Positions 16,181 through 24,209 of a DNA stretch of 64,000 bases are shown one piece after another (the first letter of the stretch is position 1; every line of letters begins with the position of its first letter). The translations under genes were made by a program, and so were the position numbers. The notes under the pieces are model-generated. The model was not told the origin of the DNA, did no database searches, and was given only the letters and a program-made list of their open reading frames with translations. The stretch comes from Motiliproteus sediminis (lineage in GTDB: Bacteria; Pseudomonadota; Gammaproteobacteria; Pseudomonadales; Balneatricaceae): the NCBI RefSeq assembly GCF_017912535.1, contig NZ_JAERQK010000006.1:62001-126000 (forward strand), in the 5' to 3' direction.

Positions 16181-18991
16181 ATGACCCCCTTCCGCCGCTA
16201 TGCCCCCTGTGTTGTTACCGCCACCCTGCTGGCAGCGCTATCGCCTCCGGCTGCTGCGCTTGCCAGTGACGACAGCGCGGCGCTGTACGAACAAGCCCTA
16301 CTGAGCTCCCAGCAGCAGGATTTCGCCACCGCCGAAATACATCTTAAGAATGCACTGAAGAGTGATCCCTACTTTGTCGCCGGACAGCTGCTGCTCGGCA
16401 AGATCTATCTGGCCCAGGGGCGCCCGGCGCTGGCAGAAAAAGCCTTTGTCACCGCTAAAAGCGCGGGGGCAGATGACGCTCTGGTGATCGAACCGTTGGC
16501 CGATGCCTACCTGATGCAGCGCAAATACCGCCAACTGCTCGACGAAATCTATCCACAGCGACTATCCGCTTCCCAGACCGCCAATGTGCTCATCTACCGC
16601 GCGCGCGCCTACTTTGAAACCAGCGCTTACGATCAGGCCGAGCTCGCCTTCGCAGATGCCCACCTCGCCGATCCCGGCGCGATTGCGGCGCTGATTGGTC
16701 AAGCCCGGGTAAAGCTGGCCCGGGGCGACATCGAGGCGGCTACCACGCTCGCCGACAGTGCCCGCTTACAGAATCCAGACTCAGGCGAAGTCTGGTATCT
16801 GATCGGTGCTATTGCCCACGCTCAGGGCGCATTGGATCAGGCGCTGAAGCATTATCAGCATGCCATATCTCTACAACCGCGCCACTATCAGGCCCGCCTG
16901 TCGCGAGCCGGCGTACTGCTCGACCGTAACCGCAGTGCCGAAGCAATGGAAGATATCAGTCAACTGGCGAACAGTGCCGCTTACGATCCACAAATTGCCT
17001 ACCTCGCCGCTACCATTTATCGCAAGCAGGGCCGGACAGCCAATGCGCAGCAGGAACTAAAGCGGGCGCGGGAAATCATCGATGCGCTGCCACCAAAAGT
17101 ACTCAACGAACACGGCCCAACGCTGCTACTGGCCGGACTGATCTACTTTGACCTGAACGAAACCCAGAAAGCACTATTCTATCTGGAGGCGTTTCAGCGC
17201 CAGTTCCCCGGCGGACTCCCGGTCAGCAAACTGCTGGCCCAGCTCTACCAACAGACCGGAAACCGTGACAAGGCGATACAGGCCCTGGAACGAGGCCTGC
17301 AACGAACTCCCAACGACTACGAGCAGTTAGTGCAACTGGGTCGCCTGTATCAGCAGCAGGGCAAACCGGCCAAAGCGGCACAGCTATTTGAGCGTGCAAT
17401 TGCTGCCAGTGATGATCCGCAAGCCCGCATCGGTCGAGCTCTGAGCCATCTGGCCCTTGGCGAACAGCAGCAGGGAATGGCGCAGCTGGCATTGGCCGCT
17501 ACTGAAGGAGGAGCTCAGCGCGCAGGGATTCTGCTGGCGCTGACCCAGATCGCACGCCGTGACTACGCGGCCGCACAGGCCTCGCTCGCGCAGGAATTGG
17601 AACGCAATCCCACCAACCCCGTACTGTTAAACCTGCGCGGTTCGGTCGAGGTTGCGCTGAAGGACAACGAGGCCGCCCGCAACAGCTTCCAACAAGCCCT
17701 GTCCAGCGATGCCGGTTTTCGACCCGCGAAAATCAATTTGGCCAAGCTGGAGCGGATCTCCGGCGACTTGGATGGCGCGGTCCTCAAGCTCAGGCAACTG
17801 CTCGAACAGGACCCGCGCGACACCCAAGTGATGCAGGAGTTGGCCCGAGTAAAACAGCAACAAGGCAAGGGCAGTGACGCGATCGGTTGGCTAGAGAAGG
17901 CCAGCGCACTGGAACCGGACAGCCTTACAATTCAGACACAGCTCAGCACACTAACCGCGGCCAACGGCGACCCAGATGCCGCGTTGGCGATTGCCGAGCG
18001 ACTGAACACGATCTACCCCAATGATTGGCGCGCAACGCGTTTGCTGGCCCAGATGCAAGTGGCCAGCGGCAACCCCGGCGCGGCGACAATCACCCTCAAA
18101 GCACTTAACCGGCTATCAGGGTTCGAGCCGGAAAAGCTGCGCGACACCGCCCGCCTGCAGATTGCAGCCGGCGACCACAGCGGAGCCATTTACAGCCTGC
18201 AGAAGGCGACCGAGGAACAACCGCAAAACCACCCGCAACTGTTCTGGTATGCCAGCCTGCTCATCGATGCGGGCCGACTGGACGAAGCCACTGCGGTGCG
18301 CGACTCGCTGGCTGAATCAGCGCCAGAAAGCCGCGAGCTTGCCCTTATCAACGGTGATCTGGCGCTACATCAGGGAGATATCACTGGCGCGCTCCGGCAT
18401 TACACAGCCCTGCATCAACACCAACCCTCGCCTACCACTTTGCTGCGCCTTCACCGTGCTTACCTCCGTGCCGGCCAACCCCGGCAGTCGATCGCGTTAC
18501 TGGAGCAATGGGTCGACGCGCAACCCAATGATATCCGGGCTCGCCAACTACTGAGCGAAGGCTATCTGCACCTGGGCGAAACGGCCCAAGCCCGCGCCGG
18601 ATTTGAAGCGCTGCTGAATACACCGGGCGGACGGACCCCCTCCGTGCTTAACAACCTGGCGACCCTCTACATCAACGCCGGCCATCCCGATGCCCTGATC
18701 CTCGCACGCGAAGCCTACCAGGCGGCCCCGGAAATCCCCGCAATCAATGACACCCTTGGCTGGGCGCTGGTCCGTGCCAATCAGCCCACAGACGGCCTGA
18801 AATACCTTCGCAACGCCTATACCCGCGCCGCCAATGACCCAACGATCGCCTATCACCTCGGGGTTGCCTTGCACCGACTGGGCCGCTTTGAGGAGGCAGT
18901 ACGAGAGCTGAGCAGGGCGTTGGCTAGCGATGTTACGTTTAGCGGGCGGGCAGAAGCCAGTCAGCTTCTGGCCGAGCTCGAGCGGCGCTAA
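16181..18991 (+). CDS. prsT: PEP-CTERM system TPR-repeat protein PrsT
   Basis: 936-residue periplasmic/secreted TPR protein of the XrtA/PEP-CTERM exosortase system. ATG at 16181 is preferred because it is followed at once by a signal peptide (RRYAPCVVTATLLAAL...AALAS); an earlier ATG at 16112 would bury it. The remainder is a near-continuous array of about twenty tetratricopeptide units, for example AEIHLKNALKSDPYFVAGQL and DQALKHYQHAISLQPRHYQA. Length, signal peptide and repeat layout fit the PrsT family, which accompanies exosortase and polysaccharide-export genes. The linked gene downstream encodes a PEP-CTERM-tailed protein, which supports the assignment. No exosortase, PrsK or PrsR is in the window, so the rest of the system must be elsewhere. 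Confidence 0.85.
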   Translation: MTPFRRYAPCVVTATLLAALSPPAAALASDDSAALYEQALLSSQQQDFATAEIHLKNALKSDPYFVAGQLLLGKIYLAQGRPALAEKAFVTAKSAGADDALVIEPLADAYLMQRKYRQLLDEIYPQRLSASQTANVLIYRARAYFETSAYDQAELAFADAHLADPGAIAALIGQARVKLARGDIEAATTLADSARLQNPDSGEVWYLIGAIAHAQGALDQALKHYQHAISLQPRHYQARLSRAGVLLDRNRSAEAMEDISQLANSAAYDPQIAYLAATIYRKQGRTANAQQELKRAREIIDALPPKVLNEHGPTLLLAGLIYFDLNETQKALFYLEAFQRQFPGGLPVSKLLAQLYQQTGNRDKAIQALERGLQRTPNDYEQLVQLGRLYQQQGKPAKAAQLFERAIAASDDPQARIGRALSHLALGEQQQGMAQLALAATEGGAQRAGILLALTQIARRDYAAAQASLAQELERNPTNPVLLNLRGSVEVALKDNEAARNSFQQALSSDAGFRPAKINLAKLERISGDLDGAVLKLRQLLEQDPRDTQVMQELARVKQQQGKGSDAIGWLEKASALEPDSLTIQTQLSTLTAANGDPDAALAIAERLNTIYPNDWRATRLLAQMQVASGNPGAATITLKALNRLSGFEPEKLRDTARLQIAAGDHSGAIYSLQKATEEQPQNHPQLFWYASLLIDAGRLDEATAVRDSLAESAPESRELALINGDLALHQGDITGALRHYTALHQHQPSPTTLLRLHRAYLRAGQPRQSIALLEQWVDAQPNDIRARQLLSEGYLHLGETAQARAGFEALLNTPGGRTPSVLNNLATLYINAGHPDALILAREAYQAAPEIPAINDTLGWALVRANQPTDGLKYLRNAYTRAANDPTIAYHLGVALHRLGRFEEAVRELSRALASDVTFSGRAEASQLLAELERR

Positions 18992-19074
18992 AGTGTCCGT
19001 TTTTTTTACATCGCTCAATAAAAACACCCATTGCTAATATTATTTTTTGTTTATTATCAACAATATAGTTAAAA

Positions 19075-19090
19075 CGGCCCAACAATTGCC
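19075..19090 (+). promoter_or_regulatory. Sigma-54-type promoter of the PEP-CTERM gene
   Basis: CGGCCCAACAATTGCC matches the sigma-54 pattern: invariant GG at 19076-19077 and GC at 19088-19089, exactly 12 bases apart, with TTGC at the -12 element. Transcription would begin near 19100, 40 bases before the start codon. PEP-CTERM genes are known to be controlled by the PrsK/PrsR two-component pair, whose regulator has a sigma-54 interaction domain, so the match makes sense. The first base of the -24 box (T in the consensus) is C here. Confidence 0.6.
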
Positions 19091-19139
19091 TTTTATCACC
19101 CATAGGCAATCACGATCCAACCTTGGCAGGAACTGACTT

Positions 19140-20033
19140 ATGAACAAACATCACCTGCATCCGCTTCTCCCGGTTTACGCGCTCACCCTGAGCTGCCTGG
19201 CCGGCTCGGCCCACGCCGCCATGACCACGGAAAGCTGGACATGGGAGTTCGACGACGCCAGCCGCAACGGCACCACCTCAGCGCTGGGCGAAACCTGGAA
19301 CTACAGCAGCGACAGCTTCACAAACAACAGCGCCAATCTGGCCGTTAACGCCTGGTCCAGTACCGGCGATGTGAGCGGCCCCGACACACTGGAAACCGCA
19401 CAACTGGGTCAGTGGAGCGGCAACGGGATTGGGGTATTGAATCGAGAGTCAGACTGCCATTGCCTGGATGGTGCCACCACTACCAGCGATGCGTTCGAGA
19501 ATATGGATGCGGTCCTGCTCTCCTTCGACCAGGACGTCACCCTGAGTGAGATCCGGGTGGGCTGGATTCAGTCCGGTTACGACGCTGATATCTCACTGCT
19601 GGCCTGGAACGGCGCTGGCGCGCCAAGCCTGTTCGGTGAGACCTATCCCGGTCTGGTTGGCGGTAGCTGGGATTTCCTTGGCCACTTCTATCACAGCCAG
19701 GATACCACCGCGGTCGGCGGCAGTGACGACCAGCTATATGACTTTAACAGCATCGCAGACACCGGTGGAGTATCAACCACCAGCTCCAGCTATTACCTGC
19801 TGACGGTACTCAATCCGGAACTCAACGTTGGAAACTGTGACAACCCTGCAGAACAGTTACGCTACTGCTCAGCAACGGCCTACAGCCCCAATGAGAAGTT
19901 CAAGATCTGGTCAATCAGCGCCCAGTCGAACATCCCGTCCACACCGACCAGCGAAGTGCCGGAGCCGTCATCCCTCTGGTTACTGCTAGCCGGACTGCCT
20001 CTTCTGCACCGACTGCGTCGGCAGGCGACGTAA
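19140..20033 (+). CDS. PEP-CTERM sorting-domain exported protein
   Basis: 297-residue exported protein, probably surface-anchored or released by exosortase. It begins with a signal peptide (LPVYALTLSCLAGSAHA) and ends with a textbook PEP-CTERM tail: the VPEPSS motif, a hydrophobic stretch (LWLLLAGLPLL) and a basic end (HRLRRQAT). The body is low in Lys, rich in Ser, Thr, Gly, Asp and Trp, and looks like a beta-sandwich; it may belong to an exosortase-dependent surface protein family (XDP-like), but I cannot assign it. Four or more cysteines (CHCLD, GNCDNP, RYCSA) could form disulphides. AGGA precedes the start, a sigma-54-type promoter lies upstream, and a strong terminator follows. Confidence 0.9.
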   Translation: MNKHHLHPLLPVYALTLSCLAGSAHAAMTTESWTWEFDDASRNGTTSALGETWNYSSDSFTNNSANLAVNAWSSTGDVSGPDTLETAQLGQWSGNGIGVLNRESDCHCLDGATTTSDAFENMDAVLLSFDQDVTLSEIRVGWIQSGYDADISLLAWNGAGAPSLFGETYPGLVGGSWDFLGHFYHSQDTTAVGGSDDQLYDFNSIADTGGVSTTSSSYYLLTVLNPELNVGNCDNPAEQLRYCSATAYSPNEKFKIWSISAQSNIPSTPTSEVPEPSSLWLLLAGLPLLHRLRRQAT

Positions 20034-20055
20034 GCACTACCTAACCACAACCAAC

Positions 20056-20083
20056 AAAAAAGCGGGCCGAGGCCCGCTTTTTT
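20056..20083. terminator. Bidirectional terminator between the PEP-CTERM gene and pnp
   Basis: Perfect stem AAAAAAGCGGGCC (20056-20068) with GGCCCGCTTTTTT (20071-20083), two-base loop, T-tract on both strands. It serves the convergent PEP-CTERM gene (plus) and pnp (minus). Confidence 0.92.
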
Positions 20084-20099
20084 AGTCTTGCGAAGAAGC

Positions 20100-22205
20100 T
20101 TAGCTAGAGTGCTCTTCGTCTTCGCGCAGGTCCTTCATGCTCAGCTTGATACGACCACGCGGATCAACCTCGAGCACTTTAACCTTAACGGTCTGACCTT
20201 CCTTGAGGTAGTCGGTCACTTTCTCAACCCGCTCTTTGGCGATTTGAGAGATGTGAACCAGACCATCCTTGCCAGGCAGGATAGTAACGAAGGCACCGAA
20301 GTCAGCGATACGCGCCACCACACCGTCGTAGATCTTGCCCACTTCGGCTTCGGCGGTGATCGCCATAACGCGGTCGATGGCTGCTTGAGCGCCGGCCTTG
20401 TCGACGGCAAAGATCTTGACGGTACCGTCATCTTCCAGATCGATAGACGCGCCGGTTTCTTCAGTAATGCCACGGATAACCGCGCCACCCTTACCGATAA
20501 CGTCACGGATCTTCTCCGGGTTGATCTTCAGCTGGGTCATGGCCGGTGCGTTGTCTGACAGTTCAGGACGGGCGTAACCGATCACCTTGGCCATTTCACG
20601 CAGGATGTGCAGACGCGCTTCCAGCGCCTGACCGAGGGCGATCTCCATGATCTCTTCGGTGATACCTTCGATCTTGATATCCATCTGCAGCGCAGTGATA
20701 CCGGACTCGGAACCGGCTACTTTGAAGTCCATGTCGCCGAGGTGATCTTCGTCACCGAGGATATCGGTCAGGACCGCGAACTTGTCCGCTTCCTTAACCA
20801 GGCCCATGGCAATACCCGCCACCGGACGCTTGACCGGCACACCGGCATCCATCAGCGCCAGCGACGCACCACAGACGGAGGCCATGGAGCTGGAGCCGTT
20901 GGACTCGGTAATCTCGGAAACCACACGAATGGTGTAGGGGAACTCGTCCTGGGAAGGCAGCATCGCCTGTACACCACGACGTGCGAGACGACCGTGACCG
21001 ATCTCGCGACGACCCGCACCCATCATGCGCGAACACTCGCCGACCGAGTAGCCGGGGAAGTTGTAGTGGAACAGGAAGGGGTCTTTACGCTCGCCTTCCA
21101 GCGCGTCAATGATCTGTACGTCACGGCTGGTACCGAGAGTCGCAGTAACAATGGCCTGGGTTTCACCACGGGTGAACAGCGCCGAACCGTGAGTCTTGCC
21201 CAGTACGCCCACTTCCACTTCGATCGGACGCACGGTCTTGGTGTCGCGTCCATCAATACGCGGCTCACCATTAACAACGCGTGAACGCACGATGTTCTTC
21301 TCGACCGAACCGAACAGCTTCTCGACCTCTTTAGCGTCGACTCCGGACTCTTCAGTTGCCAGCTGGGCCACGGCTTCGGCGCGGACCTCACCCAGACGAC
21401 CGTAACGAGCCATCTTGTCGCTGATCTGGTAGGCCTCGGTGATGGCGCCACCGAACGCGGATTTGATCTGCTCTTTCAGTGAAGAGTTCTCTTGCGCCGG
21501 CTGCCAGTCCCACTTGGGCTTGCCATTTTCAGCGGCAAACTCGTTGATGGCATCGATCGCCACCTGCATTTCGTCGTGGGCAAACAGTACCGCACCCAGC
21601 ATTTCGTCTTCGGTCAGCTCTTGCGCTTCGGACTCAACCATCAGCACCGCGTCTTTGGTTCCGGCAACCACCATGTCCAGCAACGAGGCTTCGGTCTGCT
21701 CGAAGCTGGGGTTCAGCATGTAACCGTTCTCTTCGTCAAAACCGACACGTGCAGCACCGATCGGACCGTTGAACGGAATACCGGAGATCGCCAACGCAGC
21801 AGAGGTGCCGATCATGGCGGCAATGTCAGGGCAGTTTTTCTTGTCGGCCGACATAACGGTACAGATCACCTGTACTTCGTTCATGAAGCCCTTGGGGAAC
21901 AGCGGGCGGATCGGACGGTCGATCAGACGCGAGGTCAGGGTCTCAAATTCGCTCGGACGCGCTTCGCGCTTGAAGAAGCCACCCGGGATTTTACCCACGG
22001 AGTAAGTCTTCTGCTGGTAGTGAACAGACAGCGGGAAGAAAGGCTGGTCGGCCTTGGCTTCTTTGTTACCGACAACGGTGGCCAGCACCTGATTCTCACC
22101 CATGGTCACCAGAACCGCGCCGGTAGCCTGGCGGGCGATGCGACCGGTTTCCAGAGTGACTGTCTGATTACCGAACTGGAAAGTTTTAGTCTTGGGATTC
22201 AGCAT
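20100..22205 (-). CDS. pnp: Polyribonucleotide nucleotidyltransferase (PNPase)
   Basis: 3'-5' phosphorolytic exoribonuclease, core of the RNA degradosome and a c-di-GMP/(p)ppGpp-responsive enzyme in some bacteria. 701 residues, full length. Two RNase PH domains (N-terminal [20 protein letters not shown]; second with [16 protein letters not shown]), then a KH domain with the [18 protein letters not shown] loop, and a C-terminal S1 domain ([20 protein letters not shown]). Catalytic-core residues around [19 protein letters not shown] are intact. It follows rpsO with a long leader that has a large stem-loop, as in the RNase III-controlled pnp leaders. Confidence 0.98.
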   Translation of the reverse strand: MLNPKTKTFQFGNQTVTLETGRIARQATGAVLVTMGENQVLATVVGNKEAKADQPFFPLSVHYQQKTYSVGKIPGGFFKREARPSEFETLTSRLIDRPIRPLFPKGFMNEVQVICTVMSADKKNCPDIAAMIGTSAALAISGIPFNGPIGAARVGFDEENGYMLNPSFEQTEASLLDMVVAGTKDAVLMVESEAQELTEDEMLGAVLFAHDEMQVAIDAINEFAAENGKPKWDWQPAQENSSLKEQIKSAFGGAITEAYQISDKMARYGRLGEVRAEAVAQLATEESGVDAKEVEKLFGSVEKNIVRSRVVNGEPRIDGRDTKTVRPIEVEVGVLGKTHGSALFTRGETQAIVTATLGTSRDVQIIDALEGERKDPFLFHYNFPGYSVGECSRMMGAGRREIGHGRLARRGVQAMLPSQDEFPYTIRVVSEITESNGSSSMASVCGASLALMDAGVPVKRPVAGIAMGLVKEADKFAVLTDILGDEDHLGDMDFKVAGSESGITALQMDIKIEGITEEIMEIALGQALEARLHILREMAKVIGYARPELSDNAPAMTQLKINPEKIRDVIGKGGAVIRGITEETGASIDLEDDGTVKIFAVDKAGAQAAIDRVMAITAEAEVGKIYDGVVARIADFGAFVTILPGKDGLVHISQIAKERVEKVTDYLKEGQTVKVKVLEVDPRGRIKLSMKDLREDEEHSS

Positions 22206-22274
22206 TGGAACTCCTCAATTAGTTACGCTTTGGTTACGCGCTGCCCGGTGGGCACCAATCTGATCTGCCTTCAC

Positions 22275-22339
22275 AAGCCGTACTCGGTTGCACGTTGGTT
22301 CCCGTCATCAAAACGGCAATGCACAACAGAGTACGGGCT
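22275..22339 (-). promoter_or_regulatory. Large stem-loop in the pnp leader
   Basis: An extended imperfect hairpin about 65 bases long whose outer arms are AGCC(C)GTACTC and GAGTACGGCT on the RNA strand, with further pairs inside (GTTG/CAAC, CAACG/TGTTG-like) capped by CCGT/ACGG. It lies 70 bases upstream of the pnp start. In E. coli a comparable leader stem is cut by RNase III and mediates PNPase autocontrol; the same is inferred here. Confidence 0.5.
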
Positions 22340-22460
22340 GATGATCAGATCGAGCACGCGCTCTTCGTGACTTCCGCCCAGCGGCAGAAGCAACAACAGG
22401 GCCGAAGCCCCGTAGTGACCGGATCACGCTACGCGTTCACCGGACTGCACCGGAGTGCAG

Positions 22461-22494
22461 AAAAACCAAAGGCCACCCCGGAGGATGGCCTTTG
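22461..22494 (-). terminator. Terminator after rpsO
   Basis: On the minus strand CAAAGGCCA pairs with TGGCCTTTG (nine pairs, plus two inner GC pairs after a mismatch), followed by GTTTTT. It starts about ten bases after the rpsO stop and would partly separate rpsO from pnp. Confidence 0.75.
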
Positions 22495-22505
22495 ACAGGA
22501 TCAGC

Positions 22506-22775
22506 TTAGCGACGCAGACCCAGACGACCGATCAGCGTAGTGTAACGCTGTGCGTCTTTGGACTTCAGGTAGTCCAGCAGCTTACGACGCTGGTTTACCA
22601 TGCGAATCAGACCACGACGTGAGTGGTGATCTTTCTTGTTCGCTTTGAAGTGGGACTGCAGGCCTTCGATGTTGGCAGTCAGCAGGGCAACCTGAACCTC
22701 GGGGGAACCGGTATCGCCTTCTTTGGTCTGGTAGTCTGCCAGGATGGTCGCTTTCTGTTCAGCTGTAAGAGCCAT
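22506..22775 (-). CDS. rpsO: 30S ribosomal protein S15
   Basis: Primary 16S rRNA-binding protein of the small-subunit platform. 89 residues, the normal length. Recognised by [20 protein letters not shown], the [20 protein letters not shown] rRNA-binding helix, and the C-terminal [12 protein letters not shown]. Located between truB and pnp in the conserved order. Its leader has an inverted repeat that could take part in S15 autoregulation, which is widespread for this gene. Confidence 0.99.
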   Translation of the reverse strand: MALTAEQKATILADYQTKEGDTGSPEVQVALLTANIEGLQSHFKANKKDHHSRRGLIRMVNQRRKLLDYLKSKDAQRYTTLIGRLGLRR

Positions 22776-22792
22776 GGGTTTTCTCCATTGCT

Positions 22793-22849
22793 AATGTGCA
22801 TGCGGACACACCGCACTGGTTAAATTCAAACGTAGCCGCCGTGCACATT
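22793..22849 (-). promoter_or_regulatory. Inverted repeat in the rpsO leader
   Basis: AATGTGCA at 22793-22800 and TGCACATT at 22842-22849 form an eight-base inverted repeat spanning 41 bases just upstream of the rpsO start, with extra CGG/CCG complementarity inside. Position suits an S15-binding leader fold, but I cannot confirm a pseudoknot. Confidence 0.3.
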
Positions 22850-22868
22850 TACAGCGGAACGCGCCTCC

Positions 22869-23813
22869 TCAGGAGGTTTTCATCAATCGGCGCGCGGTTA
22901 ACACACCGTCGGATGACACTTCACCCAGACCGTAGAAATTGCTTTCGGTCGGGTCGAACAGCAATACGGTACCGCGCTCTTCTGTTGCGTCAGCCACCGC
23001 CTGGCCGTTCTGAATTCGTTGCGCCTGGTTCGCGTCGAGCGCGACACGGGGGAAGTGATCCACCGCGCTCCAGACCGGCAATAATACCTTATCGAGGGCA
23101 GCAAATGCGCCCTCTTTTTCACCGTTTTTTGCCCCCTTTGCAGCAATTTCCTGCAATTGCTCCAGGGTCAGCATCTGCGGTTCACGGTAGGGGCCGGAAT
23201 CGAGCCGGCGCAGCATGCTCACGTGAGCGCCACATCCAAGCATCAAGCCCAGATCTTCGACAATGGAACGGATATAGGTTCCCTTGCTGCAGAACACCTC
23301 GATATCAAGCTCGTCACCGCGAAAATCCAGTAGCTCAATACGGTGGATGGTCACCCTGCGGGACTTCACCTCCACCTCGATACCCTTGCGCGCCAGCTTG
23401 TACAACGGCTGGCCGTTGTGCTTGAGCGCCGAATAGATCGACGGCACCTGGGTGATTTCGCCGCTAAACTCGCTCGCCAACAGCTCGCGCACCCGCTCGG
23501 CGGTCACCCCAACAACAGGCTTCTCCTCGACCACCGCACCGTCGGCATCGCTGCTGTCAGTACGGATACCGAGCCTGGCAGTGGCGATATACCGCTTGTC
23601 GGCATCAAGAACAAACTGGGAAAACTTGGTCGCTTCGCCAAAACAGAGCGGCAGCATGCCGGTTGCCAGCGGATCGAGTGCGCCGGTATGGCCGGCCTTG
23701 TTGGCATCGAACAGCCGGCGTACCTGTTGCAGCGCGCGGTTGGAACTGATGCCGCCGGGCTTATCCAGCAGCACCACCCCGTTCACGTCACGACCACGAG
23801 AGCGTCGCGCCAA
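22869..23813 (-). CDS. truB: tRNA pseudouridine(55) synthase
   Basis: Isomerises U55 in the T-loop of nearly all tRNAs. 314 residues, typical for the bacterial enzyme. Catalytic aspartate lies in HTGALDPLATGMLP; other landmarks are GVVLLDKPGGISSN at the N-terminus, KRYIATARLGIRTDSSDADG and the conserved YTALKHNG-type segment (here YSALKHNGQPLYKLAR), plus CSKGTYIRS. It ends 93 bases before rpsO and starts two bases after rbfA, so it is in one operon with both. Confidence 0.98.
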   Translation of the reverse strand: MARRSRGRDVNGVVLLDKPGGISSNRALQQVRRLFDANKAGHTGALDPLATGMLPLCFGEATKFSQFVLDADKRYIATARLGIRTDSSDADGAVVEEKPVVGVTAERVRELLASEFSGEITQVPSIYSALKHNGQPLYKLARKGIEVEVKSRRVTIHRIELLDFRGDELDIEVFCSKGTYIRSIVEDLGLMLGCGAHVSMLRRLDSGPYREPQMLTLEQLQEIAAKGAKNGEKEGAFAALDKVLLPVWSAVDHFPRVALDANQAQRIQNGQAVADATEERGTVLLFDPTESNFYGLGEVSSDGVLTARRLMKTS

Positions 23814-23815
23814 AC

Positions 23816-24208
23816 TCAGTCGTCCTCACGTCCGTCTTGGCGCTGGCGATCTTCGCTCACTGCCTGCTCGATCAGCGACGACAGCTTGGCACCCCGCGCC
23901 ACGCTGCTGTCGTAGTGGAAACGCAGGCTGGGCACAATACGCAACTTGATCAGTTGCGCAATGCGCCCGCGGAGAAAACCCGCCGCCCGGTTGAGAATCT
24001 TCACCGAGGCGGCGATCTCTTCAGGCGAGTCCTCTTTGCCCAGCACGGTGACGTAAACGTCGGCGTAGGCCAGATCCCGGGAGATGGTCACCGCGTTGAC
24101 GGTCACGAACCCGAGACGCGGATCTTTGACTTCCTGCGGAATCAGCTGGGCCAGTTCGCGCTGAAGCTGCTCACCGACCCGCTGGGTACGACTGAATTCT
24201 CTAGCCAT
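23816..24208 (-). CDS. rbfA: Ribosome-binding factor A
   Basis: KH-fold 30S maturation and cold-adaptation factor acting on the 16S 5' helix. 130 residues. Characteristic beginning [20 protein letters not shown] followed by [20 protein letters not shown], then [11 protein letters not shown] and the C-terminal [19 protein letters not shown]. It is tightly packed between infB (one base apart) and truB (two bases apart). Confidence 0.98.
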   Translation of the reverse strand: MAREFSRTQRVGEQLQRELAQLIPQEVKDPRLGFVTVNAVTISRDLAYADVYVTVLGKEDSPEEIAASVKILNRAAGFLRGRIAQLIKLRIVPSLRFHYDSSVARGAKLSSLIEQAVSEDRQRQDGREDD

Positions 24209-24209
24209 A

